64,000 nt of DNA, from positions 16,348,381-16,412,380 of the forward strand of contig CM071574.1 of the NCBI GenBank assembly GCA_036426205.1, written 5' to 3'. The position numbers were made by a program, and so were the translations under genes. The DNA is from Ascaphus truei. Lineage: Eukaryota > Chordata > Amphibia > Anura > Ascaphidae. Positions 1 to 10,959 of the stretch are shown here, in pieces; within the stretch, counting starts at the first letter, position 1, and each line of letters opens with the position of its first letter. The notes beneath the pieces were generated by a model. That model was not told where the DNA came from. It did no database searches and was given only the letters and a program-made list of their open reading frames with translations.

Positions 1-955
1 TGTGGCGACCCTGCAGGTCGTCTCGTCACCGTCTGTTCTCTAGCACCCTTATGGCGCTCTCCACCCGTTGATGGCTCTCGAACCCGTTTATGTAGTCCTA
101 TCTAACCTCTTTCGTCCTATCTCAACATTGTCTGTATCTATCACCCTTTCTGCTCTCTCACCTCTGTCCTCTCCCACCCTCTCTCTGTCTCTCCCCATTC
201 TCTATGTCTCTTCTCAACAATAGATCGCGGCGCGATCAAAAGATCATGTATCAGAGAAAAATCGGTATTATAAAAATATGTATATATCAAACTCCTGTAT
301 ATCTCATTTTTTTACCCGGTCTCTCTACCATCTCTCTCTGCGCCTATCCACGATATATAGGTGCATAAACAAGACTTTATGGGCACCATTCTATCTACGG
401 TAACCAATCCTATCTCTGTCACCATCGTCTCTCTACTGTAACCCTTTTTCTCTAGCTAGTCACCTCTCTCTCTCTGTCCTCTCTCTCTCTGTCTCTCTCA
501 CCCTCTCTCTGTCTCTCTCACCCTCTCTCACCCACTCTCTGTCTCTCTCACCCACTCTCTGTCTCTCTCGCCCACTCTCTGTCTCTCTCACCCACTCTCT
601 GTCTCTCTCACCCACTCTCTGTCTCTCACCCACTCTCTGTCTCTCTCACCCACTCTCTGTCTCTCTCACCCACTCTCTGTCTCTCTCACCCTCTCTCTGT
701 CTCTCTCACCCACTCTCTGTCTCTCTCACCCACTCTCTGTCTCTCTCACCCACTCTCTGTCTCTCTCTCCCACTCTCTGTCTCTCTCTCCCTCTCTCTCT
801 GTCTGTCTCTCTCACCCTCTCTCTCTCTCTGTCTCTCTCACCCTCTCTCTCTCTCTGTCTCTCTCACCCTCTCTCTCTCTCACCCTCTCTCTCTCTGTCT
901 CTCTCACCCTCTCTCTCTCTCTGTCTCTCTCACCCTCCCTGTCTTATCTTAACTG
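1..955. repeat. C/T-rich minisatellite
   Basis: The whole stretch is pyrimidine-rich on the plus strand. From about 460 to 940 it becomes a tandem array of a roughly 20-bp unit, CTCTCTGTCTCTCTCACCCA, with about 20 imperfect copies and length variants. There is no coding potential. An AT-rich patch around 240-370 interrupts the pyrimidine bias. Confidence 0.9.
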
Positions 956-1517
956 CCGTATACCTACACCGAAGTAACCTACCCTTCTTTCTTCCAGATC
1001 TGACTCAAGTTTCACACGGGAGACCTCGGAAGACAGCTAAGGAACACCTCCCCTCCAGTATAATACCTTGAGGGACTGCGGATCAGGTAAGATCCCAGGC
1101 GGGATTGCTGCTTTAGAAATTGTGAAGAGGCGGCGTCCTGACACTGGTTAAGGGGTTCAGAATCATTCACATCTGGGGTTTTTTTGTTCGATTAGTGAGG
1201 TCAACACACACACACACACACAACTATGTAACAAGGACTAATGGTAGTAAGTATAAGTGTACTACAATAAATAAACTGTTAGGTAAAAAAAAAAAATGTC
1301 CCGGTTTTTCATTTTCAAAATCTGGTCACCCTATATATACAGGATAGAAGGGTCTGGGATAAAAAGGAAGGCCATGGTGTGTTATTATGTGATTTACTTA
1401 ATAAACAAGTTTATATTTTTGTTCTTCAGTACAGTGCAGTTCTATCTTTGGTGGAATAGTCGGAGCTGTGTGTCATACCAGCGGGCAAATCTGTTGGCTT
1501 CCTTTAGTGACTATATA
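956..1517. other. No gene seen; short repeats
   Basis: I see no gene here. A short (CA)n run lies at 1203-1222. At about 1297-1345 there is one end of a dispersed repeat (GTCCCGG near one side, GGTCACCCTA at the other, read on plus). Related copies are noted near 19035, 20240 and 46410. Confidence 0.5.
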
Positions 1518-1815
1518 AGTTACATAGTTACATAGTAATGAGGTTGAAAAAAGACACGTGTCCATCAAGTTCAACCTATGCTGAATGTAGACGACAGATA
1601 CTTTATCCTATATCTGTACTTACAGTATATTGATCCACAGGAAGGCAAACAAAAAACCCCAGTAACATATCATCCAATGATATCTCATAAGGGGGATAAT
1701 AAATTCCTTCCTGACTCCAAGAATAGGCAATCAGATTACTCCCTGGATCAACATCCTTCCCATGTTTACTTATTTGGTATATCCCTGTATACCTTCCCTT
1801 TCTAAAAAGATGTCT
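1518..1815 (+). repeat. Dispersed amphibian-type repeat (GAGGTTGAAAAAAGAC family)
   Basis: It starts with GTTACATAGTTACATAGTA, then GAGGTTGAAAAAAGACACG and TCCATCAAGTTCAACCTATG. The body carries the conserved stretch around 1640-1800 (ATTCCTTCCTGACTCCAAGA). The same beginning recurs at 45632-45700, and a piece resembling its far end lies at 23925-24050. I know this sequence as a very common frog repeat but cannot assign it to a transposon class. Open frames on it are spurious. Confidence 0.7.
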
Positions 1816-1825
1816 CCATAGGGAT

Positions 1826-1880
1826 ATCCTTAAAACCTGACCTGTTGGTGGCCCTTGAGGACTGGAGTTGGCCACCCAAA
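1826..1880 (-). mobile_element. Half copy of palindromic hAT-type miniature element
   Basis: The sequence GATATCCTTAAAACCTGACC, then GTTGGTGGCCCTTGAGG and ACTGGAGTTGGCCACC, is one arm of the palindromic element that is complete at 3964-4148. The other arm is missing. Confidence 0.75.
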
Positions 1881-2443
1881 ATCTACGTTGTCAATATTGT
1901 TGGTCAAAGCTTTATTCATTATGGTAGCATATTGGGCACAAGCATAAGATGAACATTTCACTGCAGATCTGTGGTTTAGCCAAAGAGGCATTTGTTTATA
2001 GCTCCATCTCCCCAGTGACAGCTCAGGCTTTGATTCCTGGCTCAGGTTCTTGCTCATAGAGTAATGCATGATAAGCACAATTCTCCTCGTTGGGGATGGG
2101 GGGAGAACTGCGCTCATTTCTGAGTGTATGTCACTCTGGAAAAACATTGGGAATGTGTTTTGCAAACACAGCATACTGTACATTTAGCCCCATTGTGCAG
2201 GTGATGTAGCCATGTTGCGATCTTTACATGACCACTGTACTAGTCACGACAGATTTTCGATAATGATTAGTAGCTAGAGCTGTCATTTTACAGGTTGCAA
2301 GGGAATACATAGGGAAGCTATTACAGCCACATTTGAATTCACAAAGATAAAATCATAGTAACTAACAAAGGATTTGCTATTGACAAAATAAAGGTAAGAA
2401 AAATGAAAAGTAGACGCATGTTATCAAATACCTTATTTAAATA
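1881..2443. other. No gene or repeat recognised
   Basis: This is ordinary AT-rich sequence. Minus-strand open frames of 90-117 codons overlap it but have no recognisable domain or splice context and are taken as chance. Confidence 0.4.
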
Positions 2444-2610
2444 CCGTGTTTTCCAAACCTCTCCTCGAAACACACCATGTTTCTGAGACAACCGCCTAAC
2501 TATATAGTAGTAAGCAAAAAAAAGTGCATTCACGTGGATGCAAGTGCATTGGTTATTCCCAAAACCTGGTGTGGCCTTGGGTTTGGAGAGTAGAGGTTTG
2601 GGAAACACTG
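2444..2610. mobile_element. hAT-like miniature inverted-repeat element
   Basis: The left end reads CCGTGTTTTCCAAACCTCT. The right end, reverse-complemented, reads CAGTGTTTCCCAAACCTCT, so the terminal inverted repeats are about 19 bp with few mismatches. The CAGTG-like terminus and the 167-bp length fit a non-autonomous hAT element. The target duplication is not clear. There is no coding capacity. Confidence 0.65.
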
Positions 2611-2739
2611 CCTTATAAAAAGCGGGTTAGGGAGCAAATCATATTGCAGGAAAAAATCCCAAAATATGAAGTGGAACAAGTTTGACACTCCAAAATCGGT
2701 GGCATAAAAATGACATTGATATGAAAAAAACCTGGTGGG

Positions 2740-2849
2740 TGTGTCTGTGTGCGTGTCTGTGTCTGTGTGTGTGTGTCTGTGTCTGTGTGTGTCTGTGTGT
2801 GTGTGTCTGTGTGTGTCTGTTTCTGTCTGTGTGTGTCTGTGTGTGTCTG

Positions 2850-2889
<40 letters not shown>

Positions 2890-2948
2890 TGTCTGTGTGT
2901 GTCTATGTGTCTGTGTGTGTGTCTGTCTGTCTGTCTGTCTGTCTGTGT

Positions 2949-2985
<37 letters not shown>

Positions 2986-3130
2986 TGTCTGTGTCTGTGT
3001 CTGTTTGTGTGTCTGTGTGTGTGTGTGTCTGTGTCTGTGTGTGTCTATGTCTGTATCTCTGTGTGTGTCTCTGTGTGTGTATCTGTCTGTCTGTGTGTGT
3101 GTGTATGTGTCTGTGTGTGTGTCTGTGTGT

Positions 3131-3223
<93 letters not shown>
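2740..3223. repeat. Long (TG)n microsatellite with TGTC interruptions
   Basis: About 480 bp of TG repeats are broken by regular TGTC, TTTC and TATC variants. The last 90 bp, from about 3135, is an almost pure TG run. Long open frames of alternating Cys-Val/Ser (plus) or Thr-His (minus) are products of the repeat, not genes. Confidence 0.97.
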
Positions 3224-3224
<1 letters not shown>

Positions 3225-3963
3225 TATTTTTCTCCAGTGTTTCTTGTACTTAGAATTCATGATGATTATTTAACACCACAGAATATGGAACTGTCTCCCA
3301 GTAAAGGAAGTAGAGGATCCTACAATAAAGGAATTCATAACTGCTTATAACAGACACAAATTAATCTTAAATATGAATATATTTGCCCGCCTGCCTGCTC
3401 AGGTGAGGCGGACAAAGGGGCTTTCATTAGATACGTACAGTATGTGTGAAACTTTCGCGAAGAATGCAAAATCTACCCTTTTTGAATCACAAAAAAAGCC
3501 GCAGCCAGTTTAGCTCACAAGCAATTCCCCGCGCATTAAGTCAATGTGCATTGCAATTTCGTTTGATATGTTAATTTGCTAAATTCTTTAAATCCCTAGA
3601 TTCGCTTAATGCTGAGACTGTCAATAGTACACACATACCACGTTTCATTCACTGTCTGGGGATATTTTGCTGAAAACTTGCAAAATCTAAGACACATTTT
3701 GTAACATTATTAGCCTTTTCAGGTTCGGCGAGGCGTTTCGCGAGGACTCGAATTTGAGAAAAGAACGGCGTTTTGGACAGTTCCCCACATCTCTAGCTCG
3801 TATCTGCTGACAATTTCTGTGCAACTTTCTTGATGATAGCGCGTATATTGACTATTCCAAACACTATTCTATGCAAAATATACGAGTCAGCATAGTTTGT
3901 GGGGTGAAGATTCCGGTATATTTTCAACCCTGTGGTTTGCATTAGCGCTCAATGCCACTAGTG
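3224..3963. other. No gene; possible remnants of short dispersed repeats
   Basis: I see no gene. Near 3780-3800 the sequence ends in ACATCTCTAG, resembling the terminus of the AGAGATGTGC miniature elements found at 52623 and 59335. A matching left end is not convincing. Confidence 0.3.
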
Positions 3964-4148
3964 CAGACGTGGCCAACTCCAGTACTCAAGGGGCACCAAC
4001 AGGCCAGGTATTATGGATATCCTTGCTTCAGCAAAGGTGGCGCAAGCAGGGGCTCAGTCTTTCAGATTAAGCCGTCTGTGCTGAAGCAGGGATATCCTTA
4101 AAACCTGACCTGTTCGCGGCCCTTGATGGCTGGAGTTGGCCACGTCTG
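3964..4148. mobile_element. Complete palindromic hAT-type miniature element (185 bp)
   Basis: The left end CAGACGTGGCCAACTCCAG and the right end CTGGAGTTGGCCACGTCTG are exact inverted repeats. The homology continues inward (CAGGCCAGGT, GGATATCC, CTTCAGCA), so the whole element is nearly one palindrome. The flanks are CACTAGTG (3956-3963) and CTCTAGAG (4149-4156), a 6/8 target duplication centred on CTAG as expected for hAT elements. Partial or related copies lie at 1826, 27675, 28964, 38990 and 55345. Confidence 0.85.
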
Positions 4149-4163
4149 CTCTAGAGTAAAGAC

Positions 4164-4345
4164 ATATGAGCATAAGGCCGCGTTAACAGTGACGGCGACG
4201 CGATGGATGACGTCACCTGTCGCCGTCGCCACAAGCGAAAGTTATAATTTAACTTTCTGTGATATCACTGGCGACAAGGTCAGTGATTGGTTTAGAGACT
4301 GTCACATGTGGCGACAGTCTCTAAAAAAATCAAACTGAACTGGCT
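4164..4345. mobile_element. GC-rich miniature DNA element fragment
   Basis: The segment begins ATAAGGCCGCGTTAACAGTG and contains GACGGCGACGCG and a near-inverted GTCGCCGTCGCC. The AAGGCCGCG start resembles the AGGCTGCG terminus of the elements at 19375 and 56396. The right boundary is unclear, so the class (perhaps PIF/Harbinger-like) is a guess. Confidence 0.4.
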
Positions 4346-4369
4346 TAAAAATAAAATTGTCGCTCCTTC

Positions 4370-6250
4370 GAGCTTACTATAAGAAGAAGCAAAAATCCAA
4401 CTGGATCCCACAAACTGGGTGCAACCCCAAACTGGACCGGTACATCGAAAGCTTTTGACACAGAGCCAAATCCACCATCCTGGACAAAGTAAGCAAACAA
4501 ACGTATAATCAGACACTGATCGAGAGGAGAGCCATAGAATCGCTAAAGGCCAACCACAACATAATCAAACCTGTGGACAAGGGTGGAGCAGGGGACATAA
4601 TGAACACCACAGACTACCTGCGGGAAGCACCCAGATAACTCTCCACACTGCAGGAGGATCCAATAAACAAATACACGAGAGAACTCAACAGGATCATTTA
4701 AACACTCCCAATCCACACAAGAGAACAAATTCTGGATCTGATACTAGCTAACCCAAAACCTGGCACATTCTACATGCTCCCCTAAATTCACAAAGAGGGT
4801 AACACTGGGTGCCCTATTATCTCTGGATCTGGCACACTGACTGAGAATATTTCTGGCTGGGTGGAAGGTATTCTCAAACCACTTGTCAGGAACACACCCA
4901 GTGATATCCAGGACACCACGACCTGCTAAACTTAATGCCATTGGCCCCCTCCCAACAGGAACACTACTAGCAACCATGGATGTAGAATCACTTTACACAT
5001 ATATCCCCCACAAAGATGGGATTTCAGCCTGCAGATACTTTCTGGGACCGCAGGAGCCACTCACAGAGACAGTGACTAAATGCATCGAATTTATTCTGAC
5101 CCATAACTACTTCACATTTGGAAATGACACATACCTCCAGACAACCAGGACTGCTATGGGCACTCGGATGGCGCCACAGTATGCCAATCTGTTCTGCACA
5201 AAACTGTAAAGTGACTTTCTTTCCACCTGTCACTTCAAACCCCTTACATACCTTCGGTACATCGATGACATCCTCCTGATTTGGACCTCTGGTGAACAAG
5301 ACTTCATACAGTTACATGAGAACTTCAATACGTTCCACCCGGCCATCAACCTCAAACTCACCCATTCCCCAGACGAAGTATATTTCCTAGACACCACCAT
5401 TACTATAAAGAACAACCAACTACAGACTTCTGTATACCGCAAACCTACAGAGACAGCTATTTGACGGACAACAGCTGCCACCCCACACACACTAAGCATG
5501 CAATCATCTACAGTCAAGCCATACGATACAACCGAATATGCTCCGACACAGCAGGCAGAGGCCAGTGGATTACATCCTTGAGATTGAATTTTATAAACCG
5601 TTGATATAACCACAGAATTGTAGAGTTGCAAATCCACAAAGCCACCAGAATACCAAGAAGTGATCTCCTTGAATACAGACAGAAAGAGACAAGCGACAGG
5701 GTACCTTTGGTGGTCACATATAACCCACACCTAGCAGCCCTACGCAAGATCGCCAGGGAACTACAACCCATTCTCTAGGAAGATACAAGACCGCAACAGG
5801 TCTTCCCTGAAACACCCTTATCATACAGACAACCTCATAATCTCAAGAAAGTGATGTTGAGGAGTAAAGTATTCAACAGTACAACTGAATGCAGGACAAG
5901 ACCATGCCAGGATGCAAGATGCAAAACCTGTGCAGTGCTCCACACAGCCGGCACAATACAAATACAACACAGGAATCTAGAGTACAAAAATCAGAGGAAG
6001 GTTTACCTGTTCCTCCAGCAATGTGCATGAAATTCCCAGGGGGCTGCTACTACAAAGGGGAGATGGGACAGGGGCTAAACGAGAGAATGAATCTGCATTG
6101 CCACAGCATCATACGTGGAACAAGAGACAGTCCTGTCGGCGAACATTTCTCTGACTCTGGCCATAAGATGAATGATCTGAAGGTGGCCATACTCAAAGGT
6201 AATCTTAGAAAAGGGATGGTTGCATGAATACGAATTTATGCAACTGTTCG
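4370..6250 (+). pseudogene. Penelope-like retroelement, reverse transcriptase plus GIY-YIG (decayed)
   Basis: In translation with frameshifts and stops, the order of a Penelope-like polyprotein is visible. A finger/palm region around 4740-4910 (FYMLP-stop-IHKEG, then PIISGSGTLTE) is followed by MDVESLYTYIPHKDGI at about 4976-5025. Next come GTRMAPQYANLF at about 5160-5195 and the catalytic RYIDDILLIW at about 5253-5285. The segment YFLDTTITIKNNQLQTSVYRK follows at about 5380. A C-terminal GIY-YIG-type part lies at about 6030-6205 (GQGLNERMNLHCHSI, SPVGEHFSDSGHKMNDLKVA). Stops at about 4783, 5209 and 5461 and several frame changes show it is dead. Families of this kind encode a target-nicking GIY-YIG nuclease and use the exposed 3' end to prime reverse transcription. 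The Neptune group known from Xenopus is the closest I recall; that subfamily assignment is inference. Confidence 0.9.
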
Positions 6251-6667
6251 GGACACTTAGCGGTGGCCTAAACCGAGACCGCAGTTTAATGAGTCACTAC
6301 TGACACAAGAGAACTCTCTTCCCATGAGTGCTAAAGGCCATGTCTATACAGTACATACTGCGCTATATGAATGCACACACAGCTGTCTCTTACACACACA
6401 TATGTACAATGTAATTCTATCCCTATATACCAATAGGGACCACATAGTATCTACACACATTAATAGTAATGCAACACCCTCTTACATTTCTACACCTACC
6501 CACACCATTGGTATACACTCCCACTCCACACACACCTTTTGTAAAGCACTAGGTACACTGTGGGTGCTTTATACATTTATATTTACATTACATATCAGAT
6601 GGGTAGGTAATGATAATTAGGTGTGTATATATAAATATATATATTCCTTCGTGGGTTAGATTACTAC
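6251..6667 (+). other. 3' untranslated part of the Penelope-like element
   Basis: This non-coding A/T/C-rich sequence (many CACAC and TATATA patches) lies between the end of the GIY-YIG pseudogene and the hammerhead-like motif. It is assigned to the element by position only. Confidence 0.4.
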
Positions 6668-6704
6668 CTCTGATAAAGCGATATCACTTGCGAAAGGCAT
6701 TAGG
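6668..6704 (+). ncRNA. Hammerhead-like motif relic of a Penelope terminal repeat
   Basis: The core CTGATAA (6670-6676) is followed by a small hairpin (GCGA pairing with TTGC by one wobble) and GAAA (6692-6695). The hammerhead consensus is CUGAUGA, stem II, GAAA. It lies just downstream of the Penelope coding relic, where such ribozymes are known to sit in these elements' terminal repeats. GAAAGGCAT replaces GAAACGCGT and there is one extra A before stem II, so activity is not expected. Confidence 0.5.
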
Positions 6705-7560
6705 ATTGCCATAGGGACAGCAGCTAAGCTTCTAGTCCAAGAGCGACACCACCTCTGACATCACCGAGCCACGACCTGAAATGCATGGGAAACCTGATGG
6801 ATGAAAACGCCAGGAAGTGCACCATGGGAGACAACCGGGAAGGCTGACAGATCCATGGACAGAGAGGAGAGATTGGAGCCCAGACTAAAGAGATTTGATG
6901 AGAGGCTTAAAGAAGTTATACTTGTGAGTGCAATCTCATAGACGTTTCTATTTTAGTGTACCCTAATAAAGTATACTGTGCCATGTGGAGGTGTTTTTGT
7001 GCTTGTTTTTTTTTTACAGGCGAGTATATATACCTGTACTGTAGGCTAAAGAAGCAACCTTACACATTTCTTCAGATGAAATCAGCGTTCAGCTGAAGAA
7101 ATGCGTAGGGTTGCTGCTTTTAGCCTACAGTACAATATGCCACTCACAATGCTAGAGCTGGAGGCTGTTGGCTGATTCTGACGAGTGTCTTAGAGGTGGA
7201 ACCAATTTGCAGCTGCTGTGGATTGCCAGAGGACTCAATTTGAAGGGAGGCAGAGACAGCTGAGTTCCACAAGAGTCACAAATGACGTCAGATCCGGCAG
7301 AGCCACGTTCGTGAGATTTACCTTGGAGCATGAGTTTTACTCATAAACTGCTTGCTATACACGGATGTTTGTGAGTGTACAATTGTTATTTGTTCAGAAA
7401 ATAAAACCACCCCATTGGTTTTACACTAACAGCGGGCGCTTTTTTCTTTCAGGTTTCGTTTGAAGAGGTGGTTGTATCTGTGGATTAAGCTGCCAGTCTC
7501 CAGAGGACAACCTGGGGTGGAATTCTATGGTTCACGTCAACTTTTGTGGCATTTGTGCTA
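6705..7560 (+). repeat. Penelope-type terminal-repeat sequences, two families
   Basis: Two similar non-coding blocks follow each other. Each carries a hammerhead-like or related motif, then a TGAGTG donor-like site (about 6922 and 7370), an AATAAA-like stretch (CCTAATAAAG about 6962; AAAATAAAACC about 7398) and a pyrimidine tract ending in TACAG or TTCAG (about 7018 and 7452). Some Penelope-like families keep an intron in this region, which would fit. The assignment is inference from layout. Confidence 0.4.
7037..7132. repeat. 96-bp inverted repeat (arms about 39 bp)
   Basis: Arm 7037-7075 (TACTGTAGGCTAAAGAAGCA, ACCTTACACATTTCTTCAG) pairs with 7093-7132 (CTGAAGAAATGCGTAGGGTT, GCTGCTTTTAGCCTACAGTA) with few mismatches. 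The loop is 17 nt. The GAAGAAATGCGTAGGG part resembles the end of the hammerhead-like motif, so this may be two terminal-repeat ends lying head to head. Confidence 0.7.
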
Positions 7561-7812
7561 AGATTTCTGGACATTTTCTGTTTTTATGTATTATCATTTT
7601 ATTTTTTATTTAAGTTAGTTGGTTTTTATTGACAATATTATCATTAGTTACCCATAGTCTCTGGTTAATGATAAAACACTTCACATAGTTTATTGGTTCT
7701 TAAACATCGTCATTATAATTATTACCAACAAAATATAGATTGAAGTACATACTGTTGTGTTGTTATCCGAGATTCATCTGACCTAGGCATGGTCCTAATA
7801 ATTTCGTAATCG

Positions 7813-7814
7813 AG

Positions 7815-7872
<58 letters not shown>

Positions 7873-7894
7873 TGTGTGTGTGTGTGTGTTTTGT

Positions 7895-7939
<45 letters not shown>
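7813..7939. repeat. (AT)n plus (GT)n microsatellite
   Basis: About 17 bp of AT repeat run directly into roughly 110 bp of GT repeat, interrupted near 7865 and 7890. The histidine/threonine-rich minus-strand frames across it are artefacts of the repeat. Confidence 0.95.
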
Positions 7940-7940
<1 letters not shown>

Positions 7941-8029
7941 GGTTATTAAGTACAGTGTATGTACAATGAGAAGAATTAGACAAGACATTTCCATTTTCAC
8001 TGGGTACAAGTTCTAATGAAAAATCCAGT

Positions 8030-8885
8030 AACTCTAGAGCTGCAGTCCTGAGGAAACAAAGTTTTGCCATTAAACGAACACTAAAAGCATCAGATGCCAC
8101 TTTACTTTACTCCTAATGTGCCCTGCTAATGTCAATGACTGACTTGGGAAGTACTTCTATAGGGCAAACGGAGACATTATGGGGGATCTGCATGACATAG
8201 CACAGTGAGATACATTCAGTTTGCTGTCATACTCTCATCTTTGCCGACCTGACTAAAAGATTGCACCAAAAGTAAGAATTGGCCAACAAGTTTCTTACAT
8301 TTGGTGATTCTCTAAAAGAGATTTTTTTAAATGTGTTTAACCCTTAGACTGCCCTTCTGACATTCCCTGTACATCATGAAGGCTGGCACCCCAGGGGCCT
8401 TTATGAGGCATGTAGAAAGTCATGCTATTTTTGCCTATTTTGTAGGGTGAACATGATGGAAAGTGAAATCCCCTCCACTTCGGTTCATATCACTGGGCCC
8501 GTTGCGACCATGTGATCGTTACCCCAAGCGATCACATGGTTATATTCCTGGAAGACCGGTGGCACGTCATACTTCCATAACATACATAACTGCTCGAAAA
8601 ATATATATATTGTTATATGAAAAACTTAATGAAAAGCTGCTATATACACAACAATGTTTCTGAGCACCACCAGTACTGTATCTCACATTGTGAATGTGGC
8701 ATTTTCTCCCCAGCTCAGATTGACTTCTAACTACTAACAATTTCACTACGCATTGTATATACAGTAGCTATAATATTTTGTGTTTTGCTGTTAGTGCATC
8801 TGGTATGTAGGGCCATGTGTATTAAGCATTGTTAAACCGCAAAGCACCTTATAGCCCACTCAAATGTATGGAATTGTCTTTATTC
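8030..8885. other. No gene recognised
   Basis: This is mixed unique-looking sequence. I see no splice-flanked coding segment and no clear inverted terminal repeats. Confidence 0.35.
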
Positions 8886-9335
8886 TAAATGTCTTTATTT
8901 GTATAGCGCCATTAATGTACATAGCGCCTCACAGTAGTAATACACGTGGTAATCATATAAATAACAAATAATATAATATAAATAACAGGTAACGGGAATA
9001 AGTGCTTCAGACAAACTTACCATTTAGGAAAAGGAGTTCCTGCTCCGAGGAGCTTACACTCTAATTGGTATGTAGGAGGAACGTACAGAAACAGTAGGAT
9101 GGCATTTTGGTAAGTGTTTCTGCAGGGGGCCACGCTTTATGTATCATGTGTCTAGTACTATCTACGGTGTTACTCATATGCTTCTTTAAGCAAGTGTGTC
9201 TTAAGGTGGGTCTTAAAGGTGGATAAAGTGGGTGCTAGTAGGGTATCGAGGGGAAGGGCATTCCAGAGGTGTGGGGCAGTCAGTGAGAAAGGCTTAAGGC
9301 GGTTTAAGGCTGTAAGGTGTTATATGGCAACGTGA
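8886..9335 (-). repeat. LINE-associated repeat (TATAGCGCCATTAATGTACATAG type)
   Basis: The sequence TTTATTTGTATAGCGCC, then GTACATAGCGCCTCACAG and GAGGAGCTTACACTCTAA recurs at 60934-61200 and, in part, at 9560, 14150 and 42250. At 60934 and 42250 it lies beside reverse-transcriptase fragments of a LINE on the minus strand. I therefore read it as the 3' non-coding and C-terminal region of that LINE on the minus strand. Confidence 0.6.
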
Positions 9336-9557
9336 GGTGTCTTATGGCTTAGTGACCCTTCATAAATATGGCCCTAAATGTGAAGAACTATACAAAAATG
9401 AAAACCTGTTAGACTAATAAGGAGAACATTGAATGTAATCACTTTTTCCTAAGTTAAGCAGGAATAGCCATGGTATCATGATACATGTTGCTACATGGTT
9501 TCCTTGGGTGATTTATTCAATATTAATAGATGGACCCCATTTATTCTTGCTCTCCTT

Positions 9558-9745
9558 TTATGTTATGTATGTATATTTTATTTATATAACACATCAACGC
9601 ACATAGTGCTTTACAAAACAGACATTAGAATACAGGAAAATAAGACCATAAGTGCATCAAACGTACAAGCATGTGATAGGAAAATGAACCCCTTTCCCGG
9701 AGAGAGCTCACAAGATAAGTGGGATGCTGGGAGAGGTGCATGTTA
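9558..9745 (-). repeat. Short divergent copy of the same LINE-associated repeat
   Basis: TATTTTATTTATATAACAC, then CACATAGTGCTTTACAAAAC and GGAGAGAGCTCACAAGATAA match the order of motifs in the 8886-9335 and 60934-61200 copies. The copy is short and diverged. Confidence 0.5.
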
Positions 9746-10356
9746 TGCAGCCTGAGAACAACCTTTGAGAATTGAATGTCTCCTCTTCAGCTCAAGTTTG
9801 GTCCTAATGGGACCTTAGCTTATACATGCCATAAAAAGATGCTCTCTGTAAAAGAAGTGAACCAGTTATATGAATGACCATTTCATCTATGGCTCATTCT
9901 CTTCAAGCTTTCCTTTTCCTACACCCAACTTTCAAAAATAACAGAAGATTGTATGTTCCAGTGGTCTTTCAATTTGCAGCTCTAATATACATTATTTCGC
10001 TGTAAGACCAAACAATTCTAGACAATTTGAAACAGCAATGGCTATTGTGCAGTCATTAGTGAGTGCCGATTAATATGCTAAAGAAACATCAGATTCATAG
10101 GTGTCTATTTCCTACGGTCTCCTGGCTGCAAAACTGGGGCAGAACTAATGCAGACATATTTATCCAAGAAATTAATCCTAATGAAAGCAATAGGAGGTTT
10201 CCTTTAAAGGAGAAATTCAAGCAATAATCTACGTGTGTTTTTTTTTTTTTACAGTTTTGTAGTATTAGACAATACGTACTACTATTATTTTTTTTATTAA
10301 ACTCTTCATTTTGAATGAGTTTTAGTACTCTGAGCAGCTTTTGCTTTCTATAGGAG
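9746..10356. other. No gene recognised
   Basis: This is AT-rich sequence with poly(T) near 10239-10250. No supported feature was seen. Confidence 0.35.
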
Positions 10357-10930
10357 TGTGACAAGGCCTTTCTCCGGTTTAAAAAGGCAGCGTTTATAAA
10401 GCCTATCTGTAGCTGATGAGTCCAGCAGGGAGCTGGTTAATTGTAGCTAGAGTAAATTAGCTAGTCACCACCTGGCTCATCAGACAGGTTTAAAAGTGTG
10501 CTGCACTAACTGCATGGATCTCCCTAGCACATCGGAGGTGTGTTCTACAAAGAGAGATCCCAAGGAACCAGAACCTCTATGCCAGGACACAGCTGTCCCT
10601 GGAATTCGCTAGAGGGTGCACCCTACGGACACCAACACAAACTGATATAAAGAACTCCCTGATAACAGGTACCTCTTTGGACTTTGGGGTCAGAGGATGG
10701 CAAGAGGCCTAGCCTCCCAGCCCTGCAGATAGAGTCTAAGAAGTGTGAGTTAACCATTACAAAGGGATAGGCCTGTTTGATTTGTTTTTGCTGACATTAA
10801 GCTGTATTGTTTTGAAACTATGGGATGAATAAATGCCACTGTTTATTACCCCAATCTAGGTCTCCCTGTTGAACCTCTGCACTGGTCTTCTCCAAGCACA
10901 ACTCCCCAGCAGTGCAAGATCTTTGTAACA
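10357..10930 (+). mobile_element. Probable solo LTR (574 bp)
   Basis: The ends form a short inverted repeat typical of LTRs: TGTGACAA at 10357 and TTGTAACA at 10930. Near the 3' side there is GATGAATAAATGCC (polyadenylation signal, about 10825) followed by about 100 bp ending in TTGTAACA. It differs in sequence from the other LTRs in this window. I could not find a matching target duplication (GGAG against CTTT), so the left edge could be off by a few bases or the flanks could be rearranged. Confidence 0.55.
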
Positions 10931-10959
10931 CTTTCATGTCTGTGATAATTTGTTGTCAA

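Noticed and set aside
2682..3350. Long open frames of Cys-Val-Ser or Thr-His repeats
   Set aside because: They are translations of the TG microsatellite in several frames at once and have no independent coding signal.
6668..6704. Active hammerhead ribozyme
   Set aside because: Core and stem III deviate from consensus at several positions and there is an extra base before stem II; described as a relic.
10352..10934. Target duplication for the LTR at 10357
   Set aside because: GGAG and CTTT do not match, and shifting the left edge to use CTTTC would lose the TG start. The LTR call therefore rests on its termini and polyadenylation signal only.
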